This document shows positions 1-11,752 of a stretch of DNA of 64,000 nucleotides, piece by piece. Source of the DNA: Leptodontidium sp. MPI-SDFR-AT-0119 (lineage: Eukaryota; Ascomycota; Leotiomycetes; Helotiales; Leptodontidiaceae); assembly GCA_020726505.1 (NCBI GenBank), contig JAHLEZ010000001.1, forward strand, positions 3,100,001 to 3,164,000. Direction: 5' to 3'. The position numbers and the translations under genes are program-made. The notes under the pieces were generated by a model. That model ran no database searches, was not told where the DNA came from, and saw nothing but the letters and a program-made list of their open reading frames with translations. Position 1 is the stretch's first letter, and each line of letters starts with the position of its first letter.

Positions 1-1587
1 AGTGATTAAATAGGATGCTTGAACCAAAATGCCGACCAAAAGCTCACCGAATCCGTACGCGAGTCTCCCTGTCGAATCTTCTAGCTAGTCCCAGGCTCAA
101 ATGCTGCAGCGATGCTCATCTAAAGCTGTTATCGTGACATTGACATTTCGTTGAGCAGCTCGTCGGCGTTTGCGAGGCTTTACCCCTACTCATTTCCATC
201 AGGATACGTGGTATTTATTTGTCTACGCTATTCGTTTTACTAGTGCGCAAGAGCTGGCGGCGGAGGCGGTTATACTTTGTTTTTTTTGAGAATATCAAGG
301 AGGAATTCAATCAAGTCTTCCTGTCAAATTGTTTTTAATTCATTCGAGTAGCAAGTAAAATTTTATGTTCTGAAATGTAGCCGCGCGCAGTTTCTGGAAA
401 GTTTACTGATCGACTGCCACTCCAGGTAATTTCCTCACTTCACTCTCGGTCTCCACCAGATTGCAACCCTGAAGGAGGGTGCGCTGTCGCCACTTACGCA
501 CATGTCAATTTTCGCTAGAAATCAAATCTGCCTTGGGAGTCAAGGCCCTAAAGTTGAAACAATTGCAAACGTCATCGAATCCACACACTGAAGAACTAGG
601 GCGGACGGGTCGGAGACAAAAGTAGCCCAAAAATATAGCCTTAGATTGTCAAGCATTCTGTATTTACGTTAACCGGTTTTCCGGAATCGTGGTTGCAGAT
701 GAGAAGGTGTGGTACAAGGGTTACTGGAAGTGCAAGGGTCAAAATGCGAAGCTAATGCAGTGCTCAGGCAATTGCTTTTTCTGGATCTTGAAATGCAAAC
801 ATCGGCTATGATCCCAGTAGATATTTGATCTCTTATTAAGGTCCCAAGGACGGTTGCCTGCAGGAGGACCTGCGGGGATCTCGGTGAGCTTTGTATAGTC
901 CTTGGCCACATGGTTCGATCAAGCCTGGGAGCTTGTGATAAGAGAAACCGGTTGATTCCCTTCCTCGCATGAACTCAAGATTTGATCAGTAGCTTTGTGG
1001 AAAGAACCCCATTTGACGAGATGCAGCACTTAGTGCTGCAGAACTTCGTGGCAGCTCGAACCGATCGACGTCCATTTCAGCCACAATTTCTATCATTCCA
1101 GCCTCTGAGCAAACACGGGAACTGCATTAGTTCGATTGAAGAAGGCATCTCCACTGTTGAAATTCACTGTAGTATTTGTTTTCAGGGTCAAATGTGGTCC
1201 CCAGCTTTTATACTTGTGTAGTAGTTTATCCTAGTTTTCTAAGTCTGCTAACATAGCCTCTCGGGAAATTTAGGAATCCCAGACAGTCGGTCGTGAGATG
1301 TTGACTGGCGTCTCTAAACCCCCGGGTGATTCAGCCAAGGATACCATTTCGAGTCAAGACACATCATCAAGAAGTCTTCTCGGTGGGCCATATTCCCCAT
1401 AATTCGTTCACACCTTCAAATACTGATGAACCAGGCGCTTGAGATCTGTTCACGCTACAACGTGAGTAAATTTTATTTCAAAGTGTCGAAACATTCCTAT
1501 CACTTGAGATTCATTAAGAGTAGAAAGAATAAAGAAAGTCATGATTTCTGGTGAAACAATATCCTCGTCTCTTCATACCCACACACC
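1..1587. other. intergenic, no supported gene
   Basis: No open frame here shows a recognisable domain, signal peptide or plausible splice-joined exons. The short frames near 669-911 and 982-1221 are low-complexity and look like chance. The far right side is the 3' flank of the minus-strand Hsp70-like pseudogene. Confidence 0.6.
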
Positions 1588-4085
1588 CTAGCCGGTCTTC
1601 ACGACTTCTCCAGTGTCGTTTGCGGGATACATTGCCACATATTTCAAATCCCTTCCCTCAACGATAGGGGCGAGATCATAGATGACTTGATAATAAGGCT
1701 TACCTCGCACTACGCTATCTTCGTTGGCCTCTGGGATTATAGGAGAAATGTGGCCTTCTTCTCGGAGAAATGACATATCAACAACCAGTCTTCCAGCCTC
1801 TTGAGCACCTGTTAGCACAGTCAGCACCTTTCGAGATTATGTTCATAGCCATTGATACAAACCTGCGTTCATGGCATGGTTCACATCGTAGTATGACTCT
1901 GTTCCGTCGCTGTCATTCACATACAATATCTCTGTACACATGAACTTCTTCTCGTCGATGCCAAAATCATGCGTACACCTGAAGGGCTCATACCGGCATA
2001 CGGGCGGGATGACTTCTTCCTGTAACTCGGGGTCAGCCAAAATGCAAATTAAGAGCAAGTTAAAGCCACTGACCTTGTGAAGAAAGTAGTCAATGACCGA
2101 CACATACTCGCCGTCATCAAAGGGATCGATCTTTATTTCCGCCTCCAGGTGACCGTCTACCTTGTCAGGTTCGTAGGGCTCGGTGCGTAGGAATCCGTAG
2201 CTTGACAAGGCTGTTCTTTTAGGTCCATGCTCGAGATTGAGAGCACGTATTGTGGCGCTAGCAGCAATGGCCGTTATGCTGGGAGACTTAGTCGGAGAGG
2301 GAGATGTAGCTCGAATAGGCTCACCTGTCTTGCTCATTTGTAATGATGAGCTCAATATCGTACTTGAGCGTTCGCTTTCTGGCGAATTCGGTGAGGTAAT
2401 TTCTCAAATAACTGCGGAGCGAGGGAGCGGCTCCGAACCCACCGATCAAGAAGACTTTCTTTTCATTTTGTTAGTTCAATTAACTTAGTAGGGTGAGCTG
2501 AGTCTACGGACCTTGACATTGATACCGAGTTGCAAGGCACCATCAATTTGCTTTTGCAGTACAGCAGCGGTTCTCTGAAGACACGGCATGACGATTTCAT
2601 CGTAGTCGTCCCAGTTCACATTCTTTTAGTAAAATATTCGAGGTTAATGCCACGAGGGGGGTTTGAAGTCCATTCATGTCCACTCACTTGTTCAGAGGCA
2701 CATAGCCGGGCTTGAAATTCTTGAGTTCCAAGCCGCTGAGTCTCCTTTGATCGTCCCCCCGCAAGCCAGGGATTTTCACCTCGCCAACGGGACGTCTGGC
2801 GATATCTACAGGCCTCTTGTCTCGGTTCTCAAATTCGAGGGTGGCATATCTTACGATGTCTTCTCTGGTCTCGCCACTGTAATCTAAGTAGTGCTCATCT
2901 TCGAGGCGCTTCAACAACCTTTTTTTCAAAAGCATCATTGAGGTAGCTTGCGCCACAATTATCTCCTGTAATGATTTCAGTACACATCTGTGCTTGATGA
3001 CAAGACCTTGCTCAAATTACCATTCAGTTGCCCAACCTCCCTATATAGGCGGAAAGGGTAAGTGTTAGTGACAGTGAAAGTACTTCCGTCAACAGTGCCC
3101 CCACCACAATCCAAGACACTAAATGACTCCCCACCCTACTTCTTGTCAGTAAAATGGTTCACTGTAGGCATTTAACAACACATATTAACATTGTGTGGGT
3201 GTTGCCCAACAAGGAAGTTGAAGCTGACTCTGGCTCTGACACGATAAACAAATTCTCCAGGCTACCACGAACCAAGCTAACAAACTCCGTGGCCCTGATC
3301 GCTACCTGCACAGCTGCTTGCAGCATCCTGGGAGAATGGGCAGACAAGACGCTAGGCACAGTCAGAGCAAACGTAACAGGACACTCGGGCGTATACCCTT
3401 CTCTCTCGACCAATTGCTGTTTGGAATGCCCGAATATTTTGACAAAGTAGTCAATCAAGACATCCATCACATCTGCAGGCTCAATTGCGTTAAGGTCACC
3501 ATACTTCCGGATAATTCCCCTTTCGATAAGATACTTGAGACGGGGTCGCAGCCTCTTCCGATCTCCATGGGTCCATTTAGTGTCGACCAGCAGGAGCTTG
3601 GGCCTATCGATATGTCCCATAATATCCCGATCTGTGCGGGATCGGTACTTCTGGTATTGAACTCCATAGCCCCAGAGATGTTCGGTGGCCTCCTCGTTGA
3701 TAGGACTCCAATCGTTGTATGCGCTGGAGCTTGTGGCATGGTGGGATGGATTCTTATTTGCCATAACGAGCTAATGTTGGGTTGCAGATCGCCCTCACCA
3801 TGTGCGCGCCTGGGTTGGTCCTCATCTTCCATGTCTTCTTCAGAATTGCTAGTCTCTGAGTCGTCGGTAGATGCATCTCGCAGAGTAGGGACAGGTGAGT
3901 ACCAAAGTTCTGTTGGTACCTGGGCTCTAGCACCAGTGTTGCCATCTTGGGGCCAGTTGATGATATATTCCACTTCTCTCGGAGAGATTCGTGGATTCCT
4001 TTCATCGATACTATGAACGACATATGCAATCGATGTGTTGTACCGAAATCATCGATTATGGATTTCCAGGACCAGAATGTCTCAC
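1588..4085 (-). pseudogene. Hsp70-like protein, degenerate copy
   Basis: This is a decayed paralogue of the intact Hsp70-like gene at 16993-20068. Reading down the minus strand, homologous blocks occur in the same order: a phosphate-1-like DFGTT near 4055, TSIAYVV just after it, ELWYSPVP near 3910, HLWGYGVQYQKYR near 3690, LDCGGGTVDG near 3110, RLEDEHYLDYSGETR near 2900, KVFLIGGFGAAPSLR near 2455, SSYGFLRTEP near 2200, VIDYF near 2095 and LVVDMSFLREEGH near 1780. Several blocks are joined by normal introns. However, DFGTT and TSIAYVV are in different frames, the frame changes again near 3760-3790, and a run of seven T (2920-2926) puts SYLNDAFEK out of frame with RLLKRLEDE. A working protein is therefore unlikely unless these are assembly errors. 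The 5' end is unclear. Known members of this fungal group are HSPA12-like actin-fold ATPases of unknown role. Confidence 0.75.
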
Positions 4086-4836
4086 GTCCCGATTTGCAGC
4101 CTCCGTTTGGGTATGGCTTCAATGCGACACCGCGGCCTGTCTCTGGCAGCAGATTTCTCGAGTTCTTGGGGTTTGGTGGGTCGAATAGTAGAAGAGAATT
4201 GGACTGACTCACTGGATGGATGGAGGTTAAATTCAAGGTGTAGATCAAAAGCGGACAAGACTCTGTCTGGTGGGATAGATTGCCGAGCTATAAGCAAGCT
4301 AGTTTTCGAGGCAGGAAACAATGACCTGGGTGGCCTCTTGAAGACCGATTTACCAGATGCCCTTCATCTTCTCCTGGGATTCGAGCTTGATATTTCGCGT
4401 CCGTTCTAGTGTGAATATATTTGAAAATTTACACGCGCTGATTTCAAGTTCATCACGGGTTGCATTTGAATCCGAAAATAAACATCCTCTATTCGGATCG
4501 CTAAAGTTGCCGTATTCCAAAAGATGCTTTGAAGAAGAAAAAAAGAGTATGAACGTTGTCGCACAGTTTGGTCTACAGGTTTGTTTCAGGACTACCGGGG
4601 AATTGCAATGTCCGATCTCATAGGCAAGCCTGGTTAAGTCTGGCCCATACGAACAAACTCGCTTGATGAAGATTTCCGAGTGTGATGACTTCATCTCGGA
4701 AATTCCTAGAGTCCGACAAACAAAGGTAGTGAATAACATAGCTTAGCCAAGCGATAAAATAAAATTCAAAAGCGTTCCCGAATTCCCATTTTTAAAATCT
4801 CTTGCACCATCCCTCCCTCTTGGCACATTCATTGCC

Positions 4837-6114
4837 ATGTGGATCCTCATCAGCGGCTCAGGCATCGCCGGCCCAACACTAGCATTCTTCCTTTCCAAAA
4901 CTAGCGCCAAAATAACCATTGTCGAAAAAGCGCCCAGCATCCTGCCTCATGGTCAAAATGTCGATATCCAAGGCAGTGCCGTCAAATTGATTAAGAAAAT
5001 GGGATTGATGGACGAAGTCCGACGGAACAACACGACGGAGAAAGGCACGCAGTTTATTGATTCGGAAGGCCGGCCGTTCGCATCGCTCCCTGTGAAGGAG
5101 GGCAGCCGCACGAGTTTGACTTCGGAGTTTGAGATTCTGAGGGGGGATTTGGCGTGTATTCTCTTTGAAGCTACGAGGGATTTGAGGAATGTGGAGTTCT
5201 TGTTCGGGACGACGATTAAGAGAGTTTTGTCGAATGGTGGCGACGTTGTGAAGGTGGAGTTGAGCAATGGCGACATCCGAGAGTACGACTTGTTGGTCGC
5301 GAGCGATGGTGTCTGGTCGAAAGTGCGAAAACAGTGTTTTCCTCCTGGAGATTTGGAGGTGGTTGATAAAGGCATGTATGTTGCGTATTTTACGATTCCA
5401 CGTCAACCCGATGATAACGGCTGGAATATCTACTGGGGTCTTGGATCTCGCATTATTTCAACTCGGCCGGATCTATATGGTACGATCAGAGTATTGTTTT
5501 CTTACATGCCAGGCAATGAGGCGCAGAAAAAGGAATGGCAGGATGCTGCGAGGAGCGATCGACAGACACAACAGGATCTGTTGAGGGCGGAATTTGCTGA
5601 TGCAGGATGGCAGGTAAAGAGGTTTCCGGACGGGGTGGATTCGGTGCCTGATTTCTACTTCTAGGATATCAAGCAGATCAAACTAGCTCAATGGTCGACT
5701 TCTCGAGTTGTGTGTGTGGGAGACACGGCTTATGCTCCAACGCCGCTGACTGGGATGGGGACTTCACTTGCTATTACAGGAGCGTATGTTCTTGCAGGCG
5801 AATTGAGCAAGTTGTCTCCTGGTGAAAATCCGTCTAGAGCCCTTGAGGCTTATGAAGCTGCTTTCCGACCGTTCGTCGAGCGGATGCAGCATATACCCTT
5901 CTTTATCCCGGCTCTTGCACATCCTGCTTCAGCATGGAAGAGGTGGTTGCTGCAGAGTTTTGTGGCGGGTGTTGCGAGAGTTGTGGCTATACCTTGGCTA
6001 CAGAAGGGATTTAGTGAGGATGCAAAGAACATGGAGGAGGATTTTCCGTTACCAGAGTATCGTATCCTTGAGGAGGCCGAGAAGGAGGAGATGACAGCTG
6101 GATGTAGCGATTGA
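4837..6114 (+). pseudogene. FAD-dependent monooxygenase, interrupted by TAG
   Basis: Single-exon frame of 425 codons for a flavoprotein monooxygenase of the salicylate hydroxylase/TetX-like FAD_binding_3 group. The N-terminus has the Rossmann motif GSGIAGPTLA followed by the acidic strand end IVEKAP. The central part has the conserved LLVASDGVWSKVR. The C-terminal half has the second FAD motif VGDTAYAPTPLTGMGTS. The frame is clean except for a TAG at 5662-5664 (codon 276), between DFYF and DIKQIK. Related enzymes usually carry a sense codon here, often Gln, so CAG to TAG is the simplest change. No GT-AG intron removes the stop. The upstream part alone lacks the GD motif and should be inactive. 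It could be a recent nonsense allele, a pseudogene or a base-call error. The substrate cannot be inferred. The C-terminus has no peroxisomal signal. Confidence 0.8.
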
Positions 6115-6676
6115 ACTGAGGTCGAGTTCTGTGCTTGATCAAGACTTTGATGTAGATTTTTTGTTGGACAATTGTGGACTGTTAAGGACGTTTTGTAGGA
6201 AAGCTGGCGAGCCAGATCCAAAGTAAGTAGCTTTGGCACGGTTTATCAAGAGCATCTCAAATTCTCCCCTCAGTCGAATTATCGGCATCGCACTTTTAAT
6301 ATTTATACATAGAACACAACTAAAATTGGGATTTTGAACATCACTTTGTCACTGGGACCAGCCTTCTGGACAGACTCAGCAAATTCCCCGACCATACCCT
6401 CCGATTTTATCATGCTATGCCACCAGCGTCATGTTCCAACTGCATTCACTCCGTGAACACAAAATGTCAACAAATCGCGAAACTTTAAGCGAAAGTCAAA
6501 GGGGAGAGGAAGAATTCGGTCGGCAAATCTTCGGCTCTCACAGCTCAGATCCATGATGAACTAACTCATCAGCACTCTGTGACTCTGTCACCCTCAGCCC
6601 CGTCAACACTCGCAACCATACACGGAGAACCCAGTAGAATACTCTACACATTCCCTCCACATATTCATCAGTCGAA
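6115..6676. other. intergenic
   Basis: Between the monooxygenase and the aprataxin-like gene. It holds their 3' and 5' flanks. I see no coding signal or repeat. Confidence 0.5.
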
Positions 6677-7567
6677 ATGTCGAAAGAAGAAACGCAAGAT
6701 GCTATCACGGAGGAGGAAATTGCAGGCACAGCGCCCTCAGCCTCGTCAGCCTCGCCAGCACGCAACGCTTGTAAGACTCTCACACTCCTCTCCCCCTTCG
6801 CTGCTAACCAAGACACAGTCTCCCTACTCATGAACAAACGAAAAGCCACCCCTCCTTCCCCCTCATCCTCGAAAAAGCCCTTCAACAAGAATGCCTTCTC
6901 CCCACGCGACGGTCTCGGTGCCTATATAGACCATCCCGAGAAATACGACGCATCGCGCATAATCTTCCACGACGACAACTTCGTAGCAATCAACGATTTA
7001 TATCCCAAGTCGAGCGTACACGCGCTCCTGCTCCCACGGTCGCAGAAACACTCTCTACAACATCCCTTCGATGCCTTCGAGGACGCGGAATTCCTGGTCA
7101 GCGTGCAGGAACAGGCTACCAAGCTGAGGAATATCATTGGCAAGGAATTGCAGCGACGGTATGGCAAATACTCTAAGCAGGATATCCCCCGAGAGAGAGT
7201 TCTGAATGGCGAGGTGGATATTGAGAGGGCAGAGGATATGCCCATTGGGAGGGATTGGAATAAGGAGGTTAAAGTTGGGATCCATGCTCATCCGAGTATG
7301 AACCATTTACATATCCATGTGCTGAGTGTAGATCGATACTCGGATTGTCTGAAGCATAGGAAGCATTACAATAGTTTTGCGACGCCGTTCTTTGTCGAGT
7401 TGGCGGCTTTCCCGTTGGCGGAGGATGATGTGAGGAGGCATCCGGGGAAGGAGGGGTATTTGAACAGAGATCTGCTGTGTTGGAGGTGTGGGAAGAACTT
7501 TGGGAATAGGTTTGCCAGGTTGAAGGAGCATCTGAAGGAGGAGTTTGAGGAGTGGAAGAGAGAGTGA
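6677..7567 (+). CDS. aprataxin-like HIT-domain protein
   Basis: Predicted 280-residue protein from exons 6677-6770 and 6819-7567. The intron (6771-6818, 48 nt) has GTAAGA, a GCTAAC branch site and CACAG. Because it is divisible by three the frame also runs through it, but splicing gives the compact NAFSLLM junction. The HIT domain spans about residues 65-210. It has a conserved LLPRS segment and the histidine triad region HPSMNHLHIHVLS, in which the HLHIH core binds the nucleotide phosphate. The C-terminus CWRCGKNF followed by LKEHLKEEF is the zinc finger typical of aprataxin/Hnt3. Aprataxins remove AMP from abortive DNA ligation ends in the nucleus. The domain order and length fit fungal Hnt3, so the call is strong. 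The gene is not linked functionally to its neighbours. Confidence 0.88.
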   Translation: MSKEETQDAITEEEIAGTAPSASSASPARNACKTLTLLSPFAANQDTVSLLMNKRKATPPSPSSSKKPFNKNAFSPRDGLGAYIDHPEKYDASRIIFHDDNFVAINDLYPKSSVHALLLPRSQKHSLQHPFDAFEDAEFLVSVQEQATKLRNIIGKELQRRYGKYSKQDIPRERVLNGEVDIERAEDMPIGRDWNKEVKVGIHAHPSMNHLHIHVLSVDRYSDCLKHRKHYNSFATPFFVELAAFPLAEDDVRRHPGKEGYLNRDLLCWRCGKNFGNRFARLKEHLKEEFEEWKRE

Positions 7568-8171
7568 GGGGAGGATGCATTGGTATTTGCGGGAGGAGGT
7601 TAATGAAGGGTATCGTTGGCTTTTGCCTGGAGTTGAGAGGGATTGTTGAAGGCGGGCGAATATGTGAAATACCAGTCAACACCAATGACTTTACAAGTAG
7701 CACAAACAGTTCCCAGCTTGTGCTGTACCGCTTCGGACAATTGTTTCGGACCTTTCTTTCTTTCATTCTGATACGTTACCCGAGCTACCAGAGTTGTAGG
7801 TTGTTTGATGGGACTGACTGACTGACTGACTGACTGACTCGTGTCCCCAGATTTTCTCTCGACGGCTTGACTCGGCCCCTGTGCTGCCCGCCATTGGTGC
7901 CCTGGCCAAGCCCAAAAGGCTGAATGACCAGGCCAGGTCAGCATGCGCCGAGACCATTCAAGTCGTCTGACCCCTCCACACATCTCAACCCACACCCACA
8001 CCCACACCCACCACCCCACAGCAACTACATCTTCCCCGGATTCCCTACTCCTCTCCTCCTCTTTCAATACTTTATATCCTTGTTTCTTAGACCTCATCAT
8101 ATCATGACAGCGTAGCATTTGCATTTGCATTGCATCTATCCATCCAGCATCTTCTTTCTACCTTCAACACC
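7568..8171. other. intergenic with simple repeats
   Basis: Holds a GACT tetranucleotide microsatellite of about seven units (7812-7839) and a CCACAC-rich tract (about 7986-8014). The remainder is the promoter side of the GH78 gene. No gene is seen. Confidence 0.6.
7812..7839. repeat. (GACT)n microsatellite
   Basis: About seven perfect consecutive copies of GACT, read directly in the sequence. Confidence 0.95.
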
Positions 8172-11104
8172 ATGCATTTCTCTTCTCCAGCACTTCTCAG
8201 CGCCCTCTACCTTGCTGGATCAACCGTGGAAGCTGCCAAGTTCGATGGCCCAGACTACGAGTCTCTCCCTCTAGACACCATCTTCCCCGGCCCTTGGGAG
8301 AGCAACATTCGAGCTCCTTTCAACAAATCCTACATTGCGCCTGTGAAGATATTCCATTTCGAGGGGGCAGTGTCGGGCGGAGAGGCTGTTCTGCAGGATG
8401 CAGACACAGAGGGCATAAGTTGGGTGATCAGCCCTGGAGGTTTGATCACTTTTGAATTTGGGGAGAACATCGCTGGGAAGTAAGTGCTGCAGATGTACAA
8501 CAGTAGGATATCTGCTAATATGATCCAGGGTTTGTTTCGAGGTGGAAGCAGTCAAGAATGATCCATACCTCGTCCTCGCCTACTCCGAATCCCCCTTCTT
8601 TACAGGCCGCGAATGCGACGCGACTGGAGATGCACAGGCACGCGATCTCCCTCTGGCATTCTCGATAAATAATACAGGAACAAATTGCGTGGGAGGAGGA
8701 TACACTAGAGGCGCCTTCAAGTACCTTACGGTCTTCATCCCCGAGTCGGACATTCCAACTGAAGGCGGATACCTCTGGCACGATGGACACTCAGCACCGA
8801 AGAGGGAATACATCTCTTTGCAGAAACACTCTTGGTATAATACCCTTGGGCAGAAATACTTGGGATGGAGCTCCCCTTCAAAGAACGACACTTCGAAACA
8901 GCCTGCTGTTGCTATTTCGAAACTTTGGGTAAATTGTACCGCCTTTCCCTCGAATCCGAATGGTCGGGCATATACTGGATATTTTGACAGCTCGTCTTCT
9001 ATGTTGAATCGCGTCTGGTATGCGGGTGCTTGGACATTGCAGCTCTCAACTTTGGATCCGACTGAAGGAGGGTCGCTCATTGATTTCAATCGTTTTTTTG
9101 ATCACAACAATGCCCCACGGGGAGCTTGGTATTCCAATTATACGATATCACATGGGAAGACAGTAACTACCGATGGAGCCAAACGGGATCGAATGGTGTG
9201 GCCTGGAGACATGACGATTGCTGTGCCTGGAATTGCTGTTTCCACTTACGACATGTTGGCTGTAAGGAATGCTTTGGATATCATTTACGAACGACAATAT
9301 TCTGATGGCTCCATGCCATATGCTGGACCTCCTATGGGTGCTTTTGGAGAATTCAGTGATACTTATCATCTTCACACGTTGATTGGAACGTATGAGTATA
9401 TTCTCTACTCGGGAGACCTGGACTGGTTGAAGCCGAAGTGGGATGCGTACCTCCGGGCGCTTGTGATCAGTATCAATAAGGTTGATGAAACCGGACTTCT
9501 ACATGTATCATCTACCAACGACTGGATCCGACCTGGTATGACGGGACACAATGTCGAGGCATCGTCCATTCTCTATGAAGTGCTTGGAAACAGCATTAAA
9601 CTCGCCAAGTGGATTGGCAAGGATACTACGTCAAATGGCGAGGATTGGTCAACAACTCGTGCTAGAATTCGTCAGGGCATCCATTCCCTGCTATACTGCG
9701 AAGAGGATGGTCTCTACGCTGACAATATGGGCCGCCGTGGCTGCACTGGACCTGAAAAGATCCTTCCCCAAGATGGAAACAGCTGGGTCTTGATGTCGAA
9801 TGTATTTACCTCCAACTCCATCGCCTACAAAGTCTCCGAAAACTTGCGGAAACGCTGGATCAAGTACGGTGCACCCGCTGTGGAATTTCCCAATGTCATC
9901 TCTCCGTTTGCATCATCTTTCGAGTTACTCGCCCATAGTGCGGCCGGCAACAACGATGCCGCCGTTGAGCTGATCGAATTGATGTGGGGATACATGCTTG
10001 ACGGTCCAGGAATGACGAACTCTACGCTCCTAGAAGGCTACAGGATCGATGGCTACGTTCACTACCCCCGCATACTGGTCCCCAGCTCGTAATTCGCACG
10101 CTCACGGATGGGCCGCTGGCCCTACCACCGTTCTCATGCAAGGAATTCTCGGAATTAAATTGCTCACCCCACTTGGAAAGACGTGGGAGATCACTCCCCA
10201 ACTCACCAAGTGGTTGAGTTACGCTCAAGGAGGCTTCGCCACCAAACTGGGCAAATTCGAAGTTTCCATCTCGCTGATGCACAGTCTGAGCACCGGTCGG
10301 AAAGTCGAAGCCCTGAACATTACGTACCCGCGTGGTACAGAGGGTCTCGTAAAATGGGGCGGCAGAGCACAATTTCGCACCGAGGACATGGGCACGAGCT
10401 TCAACGTGTATCGATACTTGGATATTCTGACTGCTACTGATGAGGAGTGGCAGATGTGGAGTGCGGACGACTTGCAGGATTTCGTCAAGGACGATACGTG
10501 GGCTAAACCACTTGTTGAAGAGAGACCCGAGGGAGTTGTGGATTGGAAGGCGTTGGAAGAGAATTATATGCTTGCTGAGCAGCGGTTTAAACCGGACTCA
10601 AAGAGTGTGCAGGTGGGGATGGGACAGATGGATGATTGGCATCCTGATGTGGTTGCCGTCAAGCCACCGAAATTGCCGCACGTCGAGGAACACTTGAAAT
10701 CGTCAGCTGAGTCGAGCGGTTCCGGCATCGCGGATTATAAGAAAGTCCTCGAGAAATTAGAGGCCGAGAATAGGGAACGCCTGAGGAAAGAGCGCCAGCG
10801 TCAAGATCGCGAAAAGATATTCCAAGAAAACCCACGTATGCGCGAGATATTCAGGATCTTGGAGATGGATGGAGGTGCTGAGAAGGAGGTCGCGAAACAG
10901 CTGGAATTAAGTGAGGATGAAAGGGCCCAGTTGGCGGAGCTTGAATACTTTTCGAGGATTCTGGACGAGATGGTGAACAGTCAGGAGGGGAAGGCGAGGG
11001 AGAGAATTGGCTGTCCTCCTAAGGATGCCTGGACATTCCCTGAGGGAGGCAAGAAGGTGGATGAGGTTAGGGATGAGCAGAGGATCGGGAAAGTGGATTT
11101 GTAG
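8172..11104 (+). pseudogene. GH78 alpha-L-rhamnosidase-like, one-base frameshift
   Basis: Secreted six-hairpin glycosidase. The signal peptide is about 20 residues (MHFSSPALLSALYLAGSTVEA). Exon 1 is 8172-8479, the intron is 8480-8528 (49 nt) and exon 2 runs on. The catalytic domain shows RVWYAGAWTLQL, then DGAKRDRMVWPGD, a typical GH78 acid-rich segment, and later HAHGWAAGPT. GH78 enzymes release rhamnose from pectin or glycosides outside the cell. At 10065-10069 a run of five C shifts the frame. With four, HY would join PAYWSPARN directly, and the total would be 2883 coding bases (960 aa). As written, the protein ends at 10092 without the C-terminal part of the barrel. After about 10355 the frame continues into some 240 highly charged, coiled-coil-like residues that are unusual for GH78. 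That tail may be a fusion or a separate gene (ATG at 10387). Confidence 0.75.
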
Positions 11105-11752
11105 AGATATTTTATACGCAGAATGAATGTAGCTTGTGTCTGTTGTGTTACACTCTTCTCTGTTCGCATGTGTATCTTCTATTTCTGCTCACGTCATTGA
11201 AAGAAGAATACTCTTGCTGCCGAGCTATAGGAAGGCCACATCTGGAATATGCAGGTTAAATTGAGAAGTGTCATTAATCTACTCTGAAGTTTGTGTCCAT
11301 TCAAAATCATGGATAAACAAAGTGTGGTGGGGACGGGATGAGGTTCTCAGACCACTGGGACCCCCCCCCCCCCCCCACCCCAAAAAAAAACACTTCAACC
11401 TAGATTTCTAACGTCGACACTTCCAGGTTGACTTCAACCTTCGTCGAACATCTGAATCCTCACAATTCCGGTACCTTTCATCCCAGGAACGACGATGTAG
11501 TAAAATCCCGGGTTATATCGAGATGAACAGAACTTTCGACTGGCGTGATGCACGTCGTCCCGGGCAGTTTCCAGCATGAAAGCACAAATCAGGCCACCTT
11601 CCCACCGATCGATCACCTGATTCTCACGACTGATTTTCAATTCAATTCCATTCGCACACATCGAATTATGGAGTCATCAAAGTCATTAAATACAGACCGG
11701 TTCCCACTGACGGGGCTGAGAGATATGGAAAGGAAAAGAAAAATGACCGTAA
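11105..11752. other. intergenic with C and A homopolymers
   Basis: Contains a long poly-C tract followed by poly-A near 11365-11390. The rest is flanking sequence of the GH78 and fumarate reductase genes. No gene is seen. Confidence 0.6.

Noticed and set aside
4082..4321. Extra 5' exons for the Hsp70-like relic
   Set aside because: The frames upstream of about 4085 do not resemble the N-terminal extension of the intact paralogue, so the relic's start was not extended.
5665..5709. Stop-codon readthrough signal after the monooxygenase TAG
   Set aside because: The context is not the known fungal TGA-CTA readthrough type, and the C-terminal extension has no peroxisomal signal.
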